From Rhodophyticola sp. CCM32 (GTDB lineage Bacteria; Pseudomonadota; Alphaproteobacteria; Rhodobacterales; Rhodobacteraceae), in NCBI RefSeq assembly GCF_004751985.1, contig NZ_CP038492.1:3666001-3730000 (forward strand): DNA of 64,000 nt, read 5' to 3'. Positions 24,794 through 33,677 of this stretch are shown here, one piece after another. The notes under the pieces were generated by a model. The model had not been told where the DNA came from. It did not search any database and saw nothing but the letters and a program-made list of their open reading frames with translations. The translations under genes and the position numbers were made by a program. How positions within the stretch are numbered: the first letter of the stretch is position 1; the number at the start of each line of letters is the position of its first letter.

Positions 24794-25554
24794 CCCCGCG
24801 CATCGACCATATCGCGGGGGAGACCTTTCACGGTCGCCGCGGCGCGGTTGAAAACGCGTTCAGATACAGCATTGACTATGTGATGTTTGCACCGGAGGCG
24901 GAGGCGACACCCCCCCGCCTTCTGGGCCGGAACAGGGGCAATCTGTTCTCGCTTTGGGACAAGGATCATGGCGGTGCACCGAAACAGGGGCGGGGCGCGC
25001 CCTGGGCACGGGAGGTTCTGGCGACCCATGGTCTGGCTGCGGCCACAAATGGCCCGCTATACCTGCTGGCCCAGCCCCGGATGCTGGGCCATGTGTTCAA
25101 CCCGGTCAGTTTCTGGCTGGCCTATGATGCGGATCATGCATTGCGCGCGGTCATTGCCGAGGTCACCAACACGTTCGGGGACCGTCATTCCTATCTCTGC
25201 GCGTTTGACGATCACCGGGAAATCACCCGGTCCGAGACACTGAGCGCGCGGAAAATCCTCCATGTCTCGCCGTTTCAGCCGGTGGAGGGCCGCTATCGCT
25301 TCCGGTTTGACATTCGCGCGGATCGCATCGGTATCTGGATCGACTATGCCACCGGCAATGAAGGGGTGATTGCGACGCTGACGGGGCGGCGCAGACCGCT
25401 CACCTCCATGGGGCTGGTTCGCGCTGCATTCCGGCGCCCTTTCGGGGCCCGCCGGGTTCTTGCGCTGATCCATTGGCAGGCGTTCAGATTATGGTGGAAA
25501 GGCGGGCGGTATCGCACCCGCCCGACGCCGCCCGCCGATGAGGTATCGCGCTGA
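24790..25554 (+). CDS. DUF1365 family protein
   Basis: The 254-residue product shows the family signatures RRGAVENAFRYSIDYVMF at the start, LLAQPRMLGHVFNPVSFWLA in the middle and KILHVSPFQPVEGRYRFRFD after it. The biochemical function is not established. Translational overlap with the flavoprotein gene and the RpoE-type promoter upstream place it in the oxidative stress response. Confidence 0.9.
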   Translation: MTPRIDHIAGETFHGRRGAVENAFRYSIDYVMFAPEAEATPPRLLGRNRGNLFSLWDKDHGGAPKQGRGAPWAREVLATHGLAAATNGPLYLLAQPRMLGHVFNPVSFWLAYDADHALRAVIAEVTNTFGDRHSYLCAFDDHREITRSETLSARKILHVSPFQPVEGRYRFRFDIRADRIGIWIDYATGNEGVIATLTGRRRPLTSMGLVRAAFRRPFGARRVLALIHWQAFRLWWKGGRYRTRPTPPADEVSR

Positions 25555-25667
25555 TCCGGCACCGGCCCGCGGGTTGGGTGCACAGGATGTGCAACGCTCT
25601 TTACCTGTCCGGGTCATCCGTGCAGAAACGGGCCGTCAGGGCACGCCTCTAAAAGGAACAAACCCAT

Positions 25668-26399
25668 ATGCGCGACTGGACCGGAAAACGCTATTGGCTG
25701 GTCGGGGCCTCGGAAGGGCTTGGCCGGGCCGTGGCCCATCATCTCAGCCGGGCGGGTGTGGATCTGGTGCTGAGTGCGCGGGGCGAGGAACGGTTGCAGG
25801 ATCTGGTGGCCGAATTGCCGGGCCGGGCCTCATATGTGCCGGTTGATATCGCCGATACGGCCTCGGTCAGGGCCGCCGCCGGGGAAGTGGGCGAGATTGA
25901 CGGGTTTGTCTTTCTCGCCGGTGTCTATTGGCCGCAAAAAGCACAGGACTGGAACGCCGGTCAGGTGGAGGCGATGCTTGACATCAACCTGACCGGGGCG
26001 GCCCGCTGCCTTGCCCATGTGGTGCCGGGTTTTGTCGCCCGCGACCGGGGGCATATCGTTCTGACCGGCTCCCTCTCCGGGTTTCGCGGCCTGCCGGGTG
26101 CCATCGGATATGCGGCATCAAAAGCCGGGCTGATGTCGCTGGCGGAATCGATCTATGCGGATCTGCGCAAGACCGGTGTTCAGGTGCAATGCGTCAATCC
26201 CGGCTTCATCAGGACCCGCCTGACCGGGAAGAATGATTTCTCCATGCCCTTCATCATGGAACCCGAACAGGCCGCGGCGGAGATTTTCGAACATATGGGC
26301 ACTGACCAGTTCCAGCGCAGTTTTCCGCGCCTGTTCAGCCTGCTGTTCCGGGCCAGTGTGTTTCTGCCAAACTGGGTGTATTATCGGGTCTTCCGATAG
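25668..26399 (+). CDS. short-chain dehydrogenase/reductase
   Basis: Classical SDR of 243 residues. The cofactor motif is WLVGASEGLGRAVAHHLS (residues about 9-26), NAG is replaced by LAG in FVFLAGVYW, and the catalytic residues are in LTGSLSGFRGLPGAIGYAASK (Ser, Tyr-x-x-x-Lys). AAAAGGAA precedes the ATG. It follows DUF1365 after 113 bp. That gap contains a TCATCC with a weak downstream match, so it may have its own RpoE-type promoter or be read through. Substrate unknown. Confidence 0.88.
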   Translation: MRDWTGKRYWLVGASEGLGRAVAHHLSRAGVDLVLSARGEERLQDLVAELPGRASYVPVDIADTASVRAAAGEVGEIDGFVFLAGVYWPQKAQDWNAGQVEAMLDINLTGAARCLAHVVPGFVARDRGHIVLTGSLSGFRGLPGAIGYAASKAGLMSLAESIYADLRKTGVQVQCVNPGFIRTRLTGKNDFSMPFIMEPEQAAAEIFEHMGTDQFQRSFPRLFSLLFRASVFLPNWVYYRVFR

Positions 26400-26480
26400 G
26401 CCCGGGCTTGCGCAAGATCAAAGACGGGAGGGCCGGTCGCGCCGACAAGGGGGTCAGACACCACGCAAGGAGGATATACC

Positions 26481-26798
26481 ATGCTGGCCATTTCAACACG
26501 GAAGGTGGCGCAGATCATTCTGATGGGTCACGAGCTGGACCGCGCAGAAGGCGAGTTTCGCGGGTTTCTGGAGGCCCTGAACACCGATGAACAGGCCGAA
26601 CTGGTTGCCATCATGTGGATCGGGCGGGGGAGTTTCGAGCCTGAGGATTTTGCCGAAGCGCTGGACACCGCCCGGGCCGAAGCGACAACGCCAACCGCCG
26701 ATTACCTGATCGGCACGCCGCATATGGCCGACCATCTTGAGGCCGGGCTGGAAATGCTGGGCATTGATGCCTCTGAGGAACAGGATGATCTGATGTAA
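26481..26798 (+). CDS. DUF3775 family protein
   Basis: Small acidic protein of 105 residues beginning MLAISTRKVAQIILMGHELD and containing IMWIGRGSFEPEDFAEAL and TADYLIGTPHMADHLEAGLE, the DUF3775 pattern. AAGGAGG stands at ideal distance before the ATG. No hydrophobic segment. Function unknown. Position between an SDR gene and a formate dehydrogenase gene tells little. Confidence 0.85.
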   Translation: MLAISTRKVAQIILMGHELDRAEGEFRGFLEALNTDEQAELVAIMWIGRGSFEPEDFAEALDTARAEATTPTADYLIGTPHMADHLEAGLEMLGIDASEEQDDLM

Positions 26799-26954
26799 GG
26801 CGGGCCATCTGCCCGCCATGTCCTGCCTTTTTGCCATGCCGGTCCCGCAAGCGTCGGGCGGGGTCTGCCGGATTTGGGCCTGTCTACGTCGCGAAATTGG
26901 CCCTTTCAGCGCCCCGAATTTGCGATAAGCTGGGCAAGATTGGGAGACAGGCAC

Positions 26955-29738
26955 ATGACAACCGACACGATCCGCTTCACGCTTGATGGCGTTGAGGTCG
27001 AGGCACAGCCCGGCGAAACCCTCTGGGAGGTCGCCAATGGCCGGGGTCTGGTGATCCCGCATTTGTGCCACAAACCCGCGCCGGGCTATCGCCCTGACGG
27101 CAATTGCCGCGCCTGCATGGTCGAGATCGAGGGGGAGCGGACGCTTGCCGCCTCCTGTATCCGCGAACCGGTTGAGGGGATGGTGGTTGTGACCGCCAGC
27201 ACCCGGGCGCAAACCGCGCGCAAAATGGTGATGGAAATGCTGCTGGCCGATCAGCCGGCGCGGGACCATGCCCATGACACCTCTGCCCATCTCTGGGACA
27301 TGGCCGAGGTCAATGGCGTGACCGAAAGCCGGTTCCCGGCGATGGAACGTGACCGGATTCCGCTTCTGGATGACAGCCATATCGCGATGTCGGTCAATCT
27401 GGACGCCTGCATTCAATGCGGGCTGTGCGTGCGGGCCTGCCGCGAGGTTCAGGTCAATGACGTGATCGGGATGGCCGGGCGCGGCCATGATGCCTATCCG
27501 GTGTTCGATTTCGATGACCCGATGGGCGACAGCAGCTGTGTGGCCTGCGGCGAATGCGTGCAGGCCTGCCCGACCGGGGCGCTGATGCCCGCAAGCGTCG
27601 TTGATGACCATCAGACCGGCGACCGTGAGGATATTGACAGCGCGGTTGAAAGCGTCTGCCCGTTTTGCGGCGTGGGCTGTCAGGTTTCGGTCAAGGTCAA
27701 GGACGGCAAGGTCAAATATGTCGAAGGCATCAACGGCCCGGCCAATGAAGGCCGGCTCTGTGTCAAAGGCCGGTTCGGGTTCGATTACATCCACCATGCG
27801 CATCGCATCACCAAACCGATGATCCGCCGCGAGGATGCGCCCGAAAAGGGCCTGAATGTGGACCCGGCCAACCCCTGGACCCATTTCCGCGAGGCCACGT
27901 GGGAAGAGGCGCTGGACAAGGCCGCCCATGGGCTGGCCGATCTGCGCTCATTCTACGGCGGGAAATCCGTGGCCGGGTTCGGCAGCGCGAAATGCACCAA
28001 TGAAGAGGCATATCTGTTCCAGAAGCTGATCCGCCAGGGCTTTGGCCATAACAATGTCGATCACTGCACGCGGCTGTGCCATGCGTCCTCGGTCGCGGCC
28101 CTGATGGAAAATGTCGGCTCGGGCGCGGTGACGGCCAGCTTTAACGAGATCGAAAACGCCGACCTGGCCATTGTGATCGGGGCCAACCCGACCGAAAATC
28201 ACCCGGTCGCCGCCACCTTCTTCAAGCAGTTCACCAAACGTGGCGGTGCGCTGGTGGTGATGGACCCGCGTGGTCAGGCGCTCAAACGTCACGCGAAACA
28301 CATGCTGCAATTCCGCCCCGGCACGGATGTGGCGCTGCTGAATGCGATCATGAATGTGATCGTGGAAGAGAAGCTTTACGACCGGAATTACATCGAAGGG
28401 TTCACCGAAGGTTTCTTTGAGTTCCGCGAACATATCCGCGCCTTCACGCCCGAGCGGATGGCAGAGCTGTGCGGCATCGACGCGGCCACGATCCGCGCTG
28501 TGGCCCGCGATTACGCCGGGGCCTCCCGTGCGATGATCTTCTGGGGGATGGGTGTCAGCCAGCATATCCATGGCACCGATAATTCCCGCTGCCTGATTTC
28601 ACTGGCCCTGCTATGCGGCCAGATCGGGCGGCCGGGCACAGGCCTGCACCCTCTGCGTGGTCAGAACAATGTTCAGGGGGCGTCGGATGCCGGGTTGATC
28701 CCGCAGTTTCTGCCGGATTATCAGTCGGTCAGGGACCATGAAGTGCGGGAGCTGTTTCGCCATATCTGGGGCGGAACAGAGATTGACCCGGAACCGGGGC
28801 TGACCGTTGTCGAGATCATGGACCGTGTCTATCGCGGCGAGATCAAGGGCATGTATATTCTGGGTGAAAACCCCGCCATGTCCGACCCGGATGTGGAACA
28901 TGCCCGCAAGGCGCTGGCCCATCTGGATCATCTTGTGGTGCAGGATATTTTCGTCACCGAAACCGCGAATTTCGCCGATGTCATCCTGCCTGCCTCGGCC
29001 TTCCCGGAAAAGTCGGGCACGGTCACCAACACCAACCGTCAGGTGCAGATCGCCCGCAAGGCGGTTGAGGCGCCGGGTGCGGCGCGGGAGGACTGGCAGA
29101 TCATCGTCGATCTGGCCAATCGCATCGGCCTTGACTGGGATTATGACGATCCGCGGGAAATTTTCGATGAGATGAAAATGTCGATGCGGTCCCTGCATCA
29201 CATCACCTGGAACCGGTTGGAGACAGAGGGCGCGGTGACCTATCCAAGCCTGTCGAACACCGATCCGGGGCAGGCGGTTGTCTTTGGCGATGGGTTCCCC
29301 CGTCGTGCCGGGCGCGCCATGTTCACCCCGGCCCGTGTGACCCCGCCTGCCGAGGTGCCGGATGAGAGATTTCCGATGATCCTGACCACCGGGCGACAGT
29401 TGGAACACTGGCATACCGGGTCGATGACCCGCCGGGCCACGGTTCTGGATGCGGTGGAACCGGAGGCGAATTGTTCGCTGCACCCGTCGACCTTGCGCAA
29501 GCTGGGGGTGGAGCCGGGCGGCAAGGTGCGCCTGACCACCAGACGCGGATCAATCGAGATCATGGCGCGGGCCGACCGGGCGGTATCGCCCGATATGGTG
29601 TTTGTGCCCTTCGCCTATGTGGAGGCCGCAGCCAACATCCTGACCAACCCGGCACTTGACCCCTATGGCAAGATCCCCGAGTTCAAGTTCTCGGCGGTGA
29701 AGGTCGAGGCGGCCGAGAGGCAGGTCGCGGCGGAATAG
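26955..29738 (+). CDS. fdhA: formate dehydrogenase, alpha (molybdopterin) subunit
   Basis: A 927-residue molybdopterin oxidoreductase oxidising formate to CO2. Domains in order: [2Fe-2S] ferredoxin (Cys38 in HLCHKP, CRAC at 51-54), two [4Fe-4S] sets (CIQCGLCVRAC; CVACGECVQACPTG), the catalytic-domain cluster (CPFCGVGC, CVKG) and the molybdenum site with cysteine in VDHCTRLCHASS rather than selenocysteine. The C-terminal domain has LTTGRQLEHWHTGSMTRR. I use ATG 26955; the 27 earlier codons are not family-like. No NADH-dehydrogenase-like beta/gamma subunits, accessory fdhD or other fdh genes flank it, so its electron partner must be encoded elsewhere or be a soluble acceptor. Confidence 0.92.
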   Translation: MTTDTIRFTLDGVEVEAQPGETLWEVANGRGLVIPHLCHKPAPGYRPDGNCRACMVEIEGERTLAASCIREPVEGMVVVTASTRAQTARKMVMEMLLADQPARDHAHDTSAHLWDMAEVNGVTESRFPAMERDRIPLLDDSHIAMSVNLDACIQCGLCVRACREVQVNDVIGMAGRGHDAYPVFDFDDPMGDSSCVACGECVQACPTGALMPASVVDDHQTGDREDIDSAVESVCPFCGVGCQVSVKVKDGKVKYVEGINGPANEGRLCVKGRFGFDYIHHAHRITKPMIRREDAPEKGLNVDPANPWTHFREATWEEALDKAAHGLADLRSFYGGKSVAGFGSAKCTNEEAYLFQKLIRQGFGHNNVDHCTRLCHASSVAALMENVGSGAVTASFNEIENADLAIVIGANPTENHPVAATFFKQFTKRGGALVVMDPRGQALKRHAKHMLQFRPGTDVALLNAIMNVIVEEKLYDRNYIEGFTEGFFEFREHIRAFTPERMAELCGIDAATIRAVARDYAGASRAMIFWGMGVSQHIHGTDNSRCLISLALLCGQIGRPGTGLHPLRGQNNVQGASDAGLIPQFLPDYQSVRDHEVRELFRHIWGGTEIDPEPGLTVVEIMDRVYRGEIKGMYILGENPAMSDPDVEHARKALAHLDHLVVQDIFVTETANFADVILPASAFPEKSGTVTNTNRQVQIARKAVEAPGAAREDWQIIVDLANRIGLDWDYDDPREIFDEMKMSMRSLHHITWNRLETEGAVTYPSLSNTDPGQAVVFGDGFPRRAGRAMFTPARVTPPAEVPDERFPMILTTGRQLEHWHTGSMTRRATVLDAVEPEANCSLHPSTLRKLGVEPGGKVRLTTRRGSIEIMARADRAVSPDMVFVPFAYVEAAANILTNPALDPYGKIPEFKFSAVKVEAAERQVAAE

Positions 29739-29828
29739 AGCGGGCCATCATCTGGATTTGATCCGGGACTGTAGACCGCATCATACTCCATCGCTTTGGA
29801 TGGGCATTCCCAAACGGCTGTTATAGCC

Positions 29829-29885
29829 CACTTGCCGGGCGACGCCGCCGGGCAGGGCGAAGCCCTCTGTTCTTATATAGGTATT
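29829..29885 (+). repeat. degenerate fragment of the dispersed GC-rich repeat, copy E
   Basis: TGCCGGGCGACGCCGCCGGG followed by CAGGGCGAAGCCCTCTG and TATATAGG matches the two ends of copies A and C with the core deleted. It lies in the 184-bp gap between fdhA and a convergent small gene, where I see nothing else. Confidence 0.45.
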
Positions 29886-29922
29886 TTCAGAAATTTGGCA
29901 TCGCAATGCGGCGCGCACCGGT

Positions 29923-30084
29923 TCAAAAGCCCATCATGCCCCGGATCACCGGCAGGATCGCTGCTGCAATCACGCCGACGCAGGCGCCAATTCCAAGCCG
30001 CATCAGCGGTGCGCCAAGCCGGGGGCCTGCAAGGCTGAGCACCCCGCAGATTGCCGCGTAGAAGATCAATGCTGTCATGTCCAT
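29923..30084 (-). CDS. small membrane protein, unknown
   Basis: A 53-residue ORF that begins MDMTALIFYAAICGVLSLAG and ends VIAAAILPVIRGMMGF. Two hydrophobic segments separated by a short basic loop (PRLGAPLMRLG) predict a small double-spanning membrane protein. AAGG precedes the ATG at 30084; a second ATG follows two codons later. It is convergent with fdhA and divergent from the amidohydrolase gene. No family recognised. Confidence 0.6.
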   Translation of the reverse strand: MDMTALIFYAAICGVLSLAGPRLGAPLMRLGIGACVGVIAAAILPVIRGMMGF

Positions 30085-30145
30085 GACTGGACCTTAGCAT
30101 ATCAGGCTGTCATGTCTTGGGGAATTCCCGAACCAGAGCCATGCC

Positions 30146-31354
30146 ATGACCCCCGATGCCAGCCGCTTCCTGTCTGATCTGCACTATCTGCGCAGTTTTG
30201 GCACGACCGGCACGGGTGTGGTGCGCCGGGCATTCTCGGAACCTGACATCGCCTCGCGGGACTGGCTGGCCGGGCAGATCAGGCAGATCGGGCTGACCCC
30301 CCATATCGATCCGGCGGGCAATGTGTTCGGCCTGGCCGATGGTCCCTCGCTGTTGATCGGGTCGCATTCCGACACCCAGCCCGAAGGCGGCTGGCTTGAC
30401 GGCGCCTATGGGGTGATCGCCGGGCTGGAGATTGCCCGGGCGGCAGCAGAGGCAGGCGGCCCGGCCATTTCGATGGTCAGTTTCCAGGATGAGGAAGGCC
30501 GCTTTGGCGCGTTGACCGGAAGCGATATCTGGGCCGGTCGCACCCCGCTGGCCGAGGCCGATGGCTACATGTCCACCGATGGCATACGCTTTGGCGATGC
30601 GCGGCAGGGGCTGGCACATCTTATGCAAGATCACTTTGTCGATCCCGCGCGCTTCACCGGCTTTCTTGAAATGCATATCGAACAGGGGCCGGTGCTGGAT
30701 CAGTCCGGCGACAGGGCAGGGGTTGTGACCTCGATTGTGGGTCTGCGACAGGTGCAGGTCACCGTGACCGGCCAGCAGAACCATGCGGGCACCACGCCGA
30801 TGCATTTGCGCCGGGACGCTTTTCAGGGGGCAGTACAGGTCGCCAGCCTGCTGAGGGAGCGGTTTGCCAATGTGGTCACCCCCGATACGGTCTGGACCAT
30901 CGGCCATTTCCGGTTGCATCCCAATGCATCCTCGGTTGTGCCGGGGCAGGCGGTTTTTACCATTCAATGGCGCGATGGTGATGCCGACCGGCTGGACCGG
31001 CTGGAACGGGTGATCAAAGACGTTCTGGCCGAGGTGGGAACCGAGACGGGGATGGCGGTCGCGGCAACGCAGTTGCGCAATGATCTTGTGCCCGTACCGA
31101 TGGATGACAGGATGCAGGCCGCCTTGCGCGCGGCGGCGGAAAAACACAGCCCCGGTTCCTGGCGGTCGATGCCATCCGGTGCCTTGCATGATGCCTCGAA
31201 CCTGTCACATCTGATGCCGGTGGGGATGCTGTTTGTGCCCTCGATCGGCGGCATCAGCCATGCGTTCGATGAGGACACAAAACAGGAGGATCTGGTTCTG
31301 GGCCTGCGGATTCTGGCCGAGGCTGCCGCCACGCTGGCCCCGGGGAGAGGCTGA
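30146..31354 (+). CDS. M20-family amidohydrolase (N-carbamoyl amino acid / allantoate amidohydrolase type)
   Basis: A 402-residue zinc amidohydrolase of the AllC/HyuC group. Metal-binding and catalytic segments are [30 protein letters not shown] and [12 protein letters not shown]; the dimerisation-domain residues are in [12 protein letters not shown], and the distal histidine is in GGISHAFDE. Family members hydrolyse N-carbamoyl or ureido groups in purine, pyrimidine or hydantoin breakdown. The substrate cannot be fixed, and no other catabolic gene is adjacent. The start is ATG 30146. Confidence 0.88.
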   Translation: MTPDASRFLSDLHYLRSFGTTGTGVVRRAFSEPDIASRDWLAGQIRQIGLTPHIDPAGNVFGLADGPSLLIGSHSDTQPEGGWLDGAYGVIAGLEIARAAAEAGGPAISMVSFQDEEGRFGALTGSDIWAGRTPLAEADGYMSTDGIRFGDARQGLAHLMQDHFVDPARFTGFLEMHIEQGPVLDQSGDRAGVVTSIVGLRQVQVTVTGQQNHAGTTPMHLRRDAFQGAVQVASLLRERFANVVTPDTVWTIGHFRLHPNASSVVPGQAVFTIQWRDGDADRLDRLERVIKDVLAEVGTETGMAVAATQLRNDLVPVPMDDRMQAALRAAAEKHSPGSWRSMPSGALHDASNLSHLMPVGMLFVPSIGGISHAFDEDTKQEDLVLGLRILAEAAATLAPGRG

Positions 31355-31428
31355 GCCGTCTGCTCGCGTTTCGAGACACGCTTTGACGCGCTTTAGGCCC
31401 TGATCCTTGTGCCATATGCGCCGCGGGG

Positions 31429-31470
31429 GTGGAAAACCCGAGTTTTCCACATGGAATTCCCGGGAATTCC
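31429..31470. repeat. two adjacent perfect palindromes downstream of the amidohydrolase gene
   Basis: GTGGAAAAC-CCGA-GTTTTCCAC (31429-31450) is followed two bases later by the 18-bp self-complementary GGAATTCCCGGGAATTCC (31453-31470). They lie in a 351-bp intergenic stretch (31355-31705) that contains only these and repeat copy C. No T run follows, so they are not typical terminators. Confidence 0.7.
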
Positions 31471-31538
31471 GCCTGCAGCGGGTTTTGATGCGCGGTGGTG
31501 CAGAATAAACGATTTCGCTCTCCGGGAGCGGTGGCTAA

Positions 31539-31700
31539 AGCTTCGGCCTGAAATTCCGCACCACCCTACACCATCTTTCCGCCCGGCGGCACCGCCGGGC
31601 AGCGCCCGACCCGACCCCATGGGGCGGGCGCTTCTCGCCCACCCCTCGGCTCGGGCGATGCCCTACGCGCACTGCATATGTGTTGCAGATGAAATGGGCG
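31539..31700 (+). repeat. dispersed GC-rich intergenic repeat, copy C
   Basis: Blocks in order: GCTTCGGCCTGAAATTCCGC, ACCACCCTACACCATC, TTCCGCCCGGCGGCACCGCC, GGGGCGGGCGCTTCTCGCCC, CTCGGCTCGGGCGATGCCCT and GCACTGCATATGTGTTGCAG. It matches copies B and D through its whole length and lies between convergent genes. Confidence 0.85.
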
Positions 31701-31705
31701 ATGCT

Positions 31706-31987
31706 TCAGCCCAGAAGGATGATGGTGGATTGGCCTGCACCGCGTCGCCTTGCGTGGATATCGGCCAGATCCGGGTCGTTGATCCAGGCCATGGCACTGT
31801 CCCGGTCGGGAAATTGCAGAAGGGCGGCCATATCCGGTGCGGCATCCCCGCCCTCCAGCCGGGTGATATCGGGGCTGGCGGCCGCGACCTGCCCGCCATG
31901 TTTGGCCAGTGCCCCGGCGGCAACGGCACGGTATGTCGCAAGTTGCTCGGGATCGGTGATGGTGAGGGTTGCAAAGGCGTTGATCAT
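31706..31987 (-). CDS. DUF1330 family protein
   Basis: A 93-residue protein beginning MINAFATLTITDPEQLATYR and containing HGGQVAAASPDITRLEGG and LLQFPDRDSAMAWINDPDL, the DUF1330 pattern of a ferredoxin-like dimeric alpha/beta fold. AGGAGG precedes the ATG at 31987. Function unknown; related folds include monooxygenases and stress proteins. It is divergent from a LysR gene and probably its target. Confidence 0.85.
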   Translation of the reverse strand: MINAFATLTITDPEQLATYRAVAAGALAKHGGQVAAASPDITRLEGGDAAPDMAALLQFPDRDSAMAWINDPDLADIHARRRGAGQSTIILLG

Positions 31988-32040
31988 GGTCTGACCTCCT
32001 GTTCTGAGAGACTGGCCGGACCTTACCTTGCCACGCGGCA

Positions 32041-32062
32041 TGCAAAAACACGTGTCTTTGCA
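32041..32062. promoter_or_regulatory. near-perfect 22-bp palindromic operator between DUF1330 and lysR genes
   Basis: TGCAAA and TTTGCA flank a centre holding CACGTG; 20 of 22 positions are self-complementary. It is followed by further TGCAT/ATGCA half-sites up to 32086. It lies 25 bp before the LysR start and 54 bp before DUF1330, the standard place for LysR control of itself and a divergent gene. Confidence 0.65.
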
Positions 32063-32086
32063 TTCATTGCATGCAAATATGCATGT

Positions 32087-32971
32087 ATGCGTGTGGGATG
32101 GGATGATCTGCATATGGTTCTGATGCTGGTGCGCCATGGCACATTGGCGACAGCAGGGCAGGCCGTGGGCGTGGCCTATACCACCGTGGCCCGGCGGGTG
32201 CAGCGGGCCGAGGCGGCATTGAACACGCCGCTTTTCGACCGGCTCAGCGATGGCTATCACCCGACCGAGGCAGGGCGGGCGGTGGCCCGTTATGCCGCCG
32301 AGATGGAGCAGCGCGATCTGGCCCTGCAACGCGAGCTGGCCTCGAACGATCAGACCCTTGTCGGTCCGCTGACCGTCACCGCGCCGGAATTGCTGATCGG
32401 CCCCTATATCGCGCCGGTTCTGGCGCAACTGGCCGATACCGAACCGGGGATCGATGTCTCCATCCGCGCGACCAATGATCTGCTGGATCTGTCCCGCCGC
32501 GCCGCCGATATCGCCATCCGCATCAGCCGCAACCCCGGTGACAGCCTGACCGGTCTGCGCCTGGCGGAACAGCACAGCGCCAGTTTCGCCGCGCCGGAGA
32601 TGGCCGAAGCGCTTGCGCAAAACCCGGCGGATGAGGTGCAGTGGATTCTCCACAGTTCGGCCCTTGGCCCGCCCCGTGCCTCGCTGGAGCGCTATCCGAA
32701 CGCCCGTGTCCGGTTCCGGTTTGACGATATGGTTGCGGTGATCGGGGCCGCGCGCGCAGGCCTGGGTGTTGCGCGGATGCCGAGGTTTCTGGGGCGCAGC
32801 GAACCCGGGCTGGTGCAGGTGCCGGTGCTGCCGCCGCAGCCCTATATGGATATCTGGGTGGTGGCCCATGCGGATATCTGGCGGTCCAGACGTGTGGCGG
32901 CCTTTCGCAAGGCGCTGGTGCCCTATTTCCGGGCGCGCCGGGCAGAATTCATTGATGCCTCGGCTGGGTGA
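32087..32971 (+). CDS. LysR-family transcriptional regulator
   Basis: The 294-residue product has an N-terminal helix-turn-helix (LMLVRHGTLATAGQAVGVAY, then VARRVQRAEAALNTPLFDR) and an effector domain from about residue 90. I use ATG 32087, where the protein begins MRVGWDDLHMVLMLV; the frame is open further upstream across the DUF1330 promoter, which is not coding. The C-terminal half resembles regulators with a compact effector domain. The inducer is unknown. The likely targets are itself and the DUF1330 gene. Confidence 0.9.
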   Translation: MRVGWDDLHMVLMLVRHGTLATAGQAVGVAYTTVARRVQRAEAALNTPLFDRLSDGYHPTEAGRAVARYAAEMEQRDLALQRELASNDQTLVGPLTVTAPELLIGPYIAPVLAQLADTEPGIDVSIRATNDLLDLSRRAADIAIRISRNPGDSLTGLRLAEQHSASFAAPEMAEALAQNPADEVQWILHSSALGPPRASLERYPNARVRFRFDDMVAVIGAARAGLGVARMPRFLGRSEPGLVQVPVLPPQPYMDIWVVAHADIWRSRRVAAFRKALVPYFRARRAEFIDASAG

Positions 32972-32978
32972 TCTGTCG

Positions 32979-33677
32979 TCAGCTCCAGCTGACATCGCCC
33001 AGAAAGATATACCCCGCCCCATAGATGGTTTTGATCAGTTGCGGGTTTTTCGGGTCTTCGCGCAGTTTGGTGCGCAGCCGGGAAATCCGCACATCCATGG
33101 CCCGGTCAAAGCTTTCGCCGGCGGCTCCGCCAAGGGTTTCCTGCATCTGCTGGCGGGAGATCAGGCGCTTGGGGGCGTCCAGAAACAGGCGCAGCACTTC
33201 GCCCTCGGCATGGGAAAAGCCGATTTCCTCGCCTGCGTCATCGACCAGAACATAGCGGTCGAAATGGGCCGTCCAGCCGTTGAAACCAGCGGTGTTACCG
33301 GCCTGTTCACGGGATTTGCCCTGCCGCAGCCGGGCGCGGACGCGGGCCACCACCTCGGCCGGGTCGAAAGGTTTGATGATGTAATCATCGGCACCCAGTT
33401 CCAGCCCGGTCACCCGGTCCTGAACCTGGGCCCGGCCCGAGATGATGATGATCGCGGCCCCCGATTCAAGGGCCAGCCGGTGCACCACAGCCAGACCATC
33501 GCGATCCGGCAGGCCCAGATCGACCAGGCAGACATCCGGGGTGGCGCTGCGCAAGGCGGCCTCGAATTCGGTTGCGCGGGCATAGGCGGCGGTGCGAAAC
33601 CCCGCCTCTGTCAGGGCCTCGGACAAGAGGGTGCGGATCTGCGGTTCGTCATCCAGTATCGTGACCAGCGCACTCAT
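32979..33677 (-). CDS. OmpR-family response regulator
   Basis: The 232-residue product has a receiver domain (residues about 5-118; phosphoacceptor Asp53 in CLVDLGLPDRDG, conserved lysine in YIIKPFD) and a winged-helix DNA-binding domain (about 130-228; RAMDVRISRLRTKL and KTIYGAGYIF). It overlaps the hybrid kinase gene by 4 bp and is its likely partner. Targets unknown. The extra aspartate pair ILDDE is the usual magnesium site. Confidence 0.93.
   Translation of the reverse strand: MSALVTILDDEPQIRTLLSEALTEAGFRTAAYARATEFEAALRSATPDVCLVDLGLPDRDGLAVVHRLALESGAAIIIISGRAQVQDRVTGLELGADDYIIKPFDPAEVVARVRARLRQGKSREQAGNTAGFNGWTAHFDRYVLVDDAGEEIGFSHAEGEVLRLFLDAPKRLISRQQMQETLGGAAGESFDRAMDVRISRLRTKLREDPKNPQLIKTIYGAGYIFLGDVSWS

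Noticed and set aside
28060..28100. Selenocysteine in formate dehydrogenase
   Set aside because: The active-site codon in VDHCTRLCH is TGC, an ordinary cysteine, and the frame has no internal TGA.
31560..31690. Arginine/glycine/proline-rich ORFs over the dispersed repeats
   Set aside because: Similar unreal-looking peptides appear from each copy in differing frames and lengths; no start or conserved frame supports coding.
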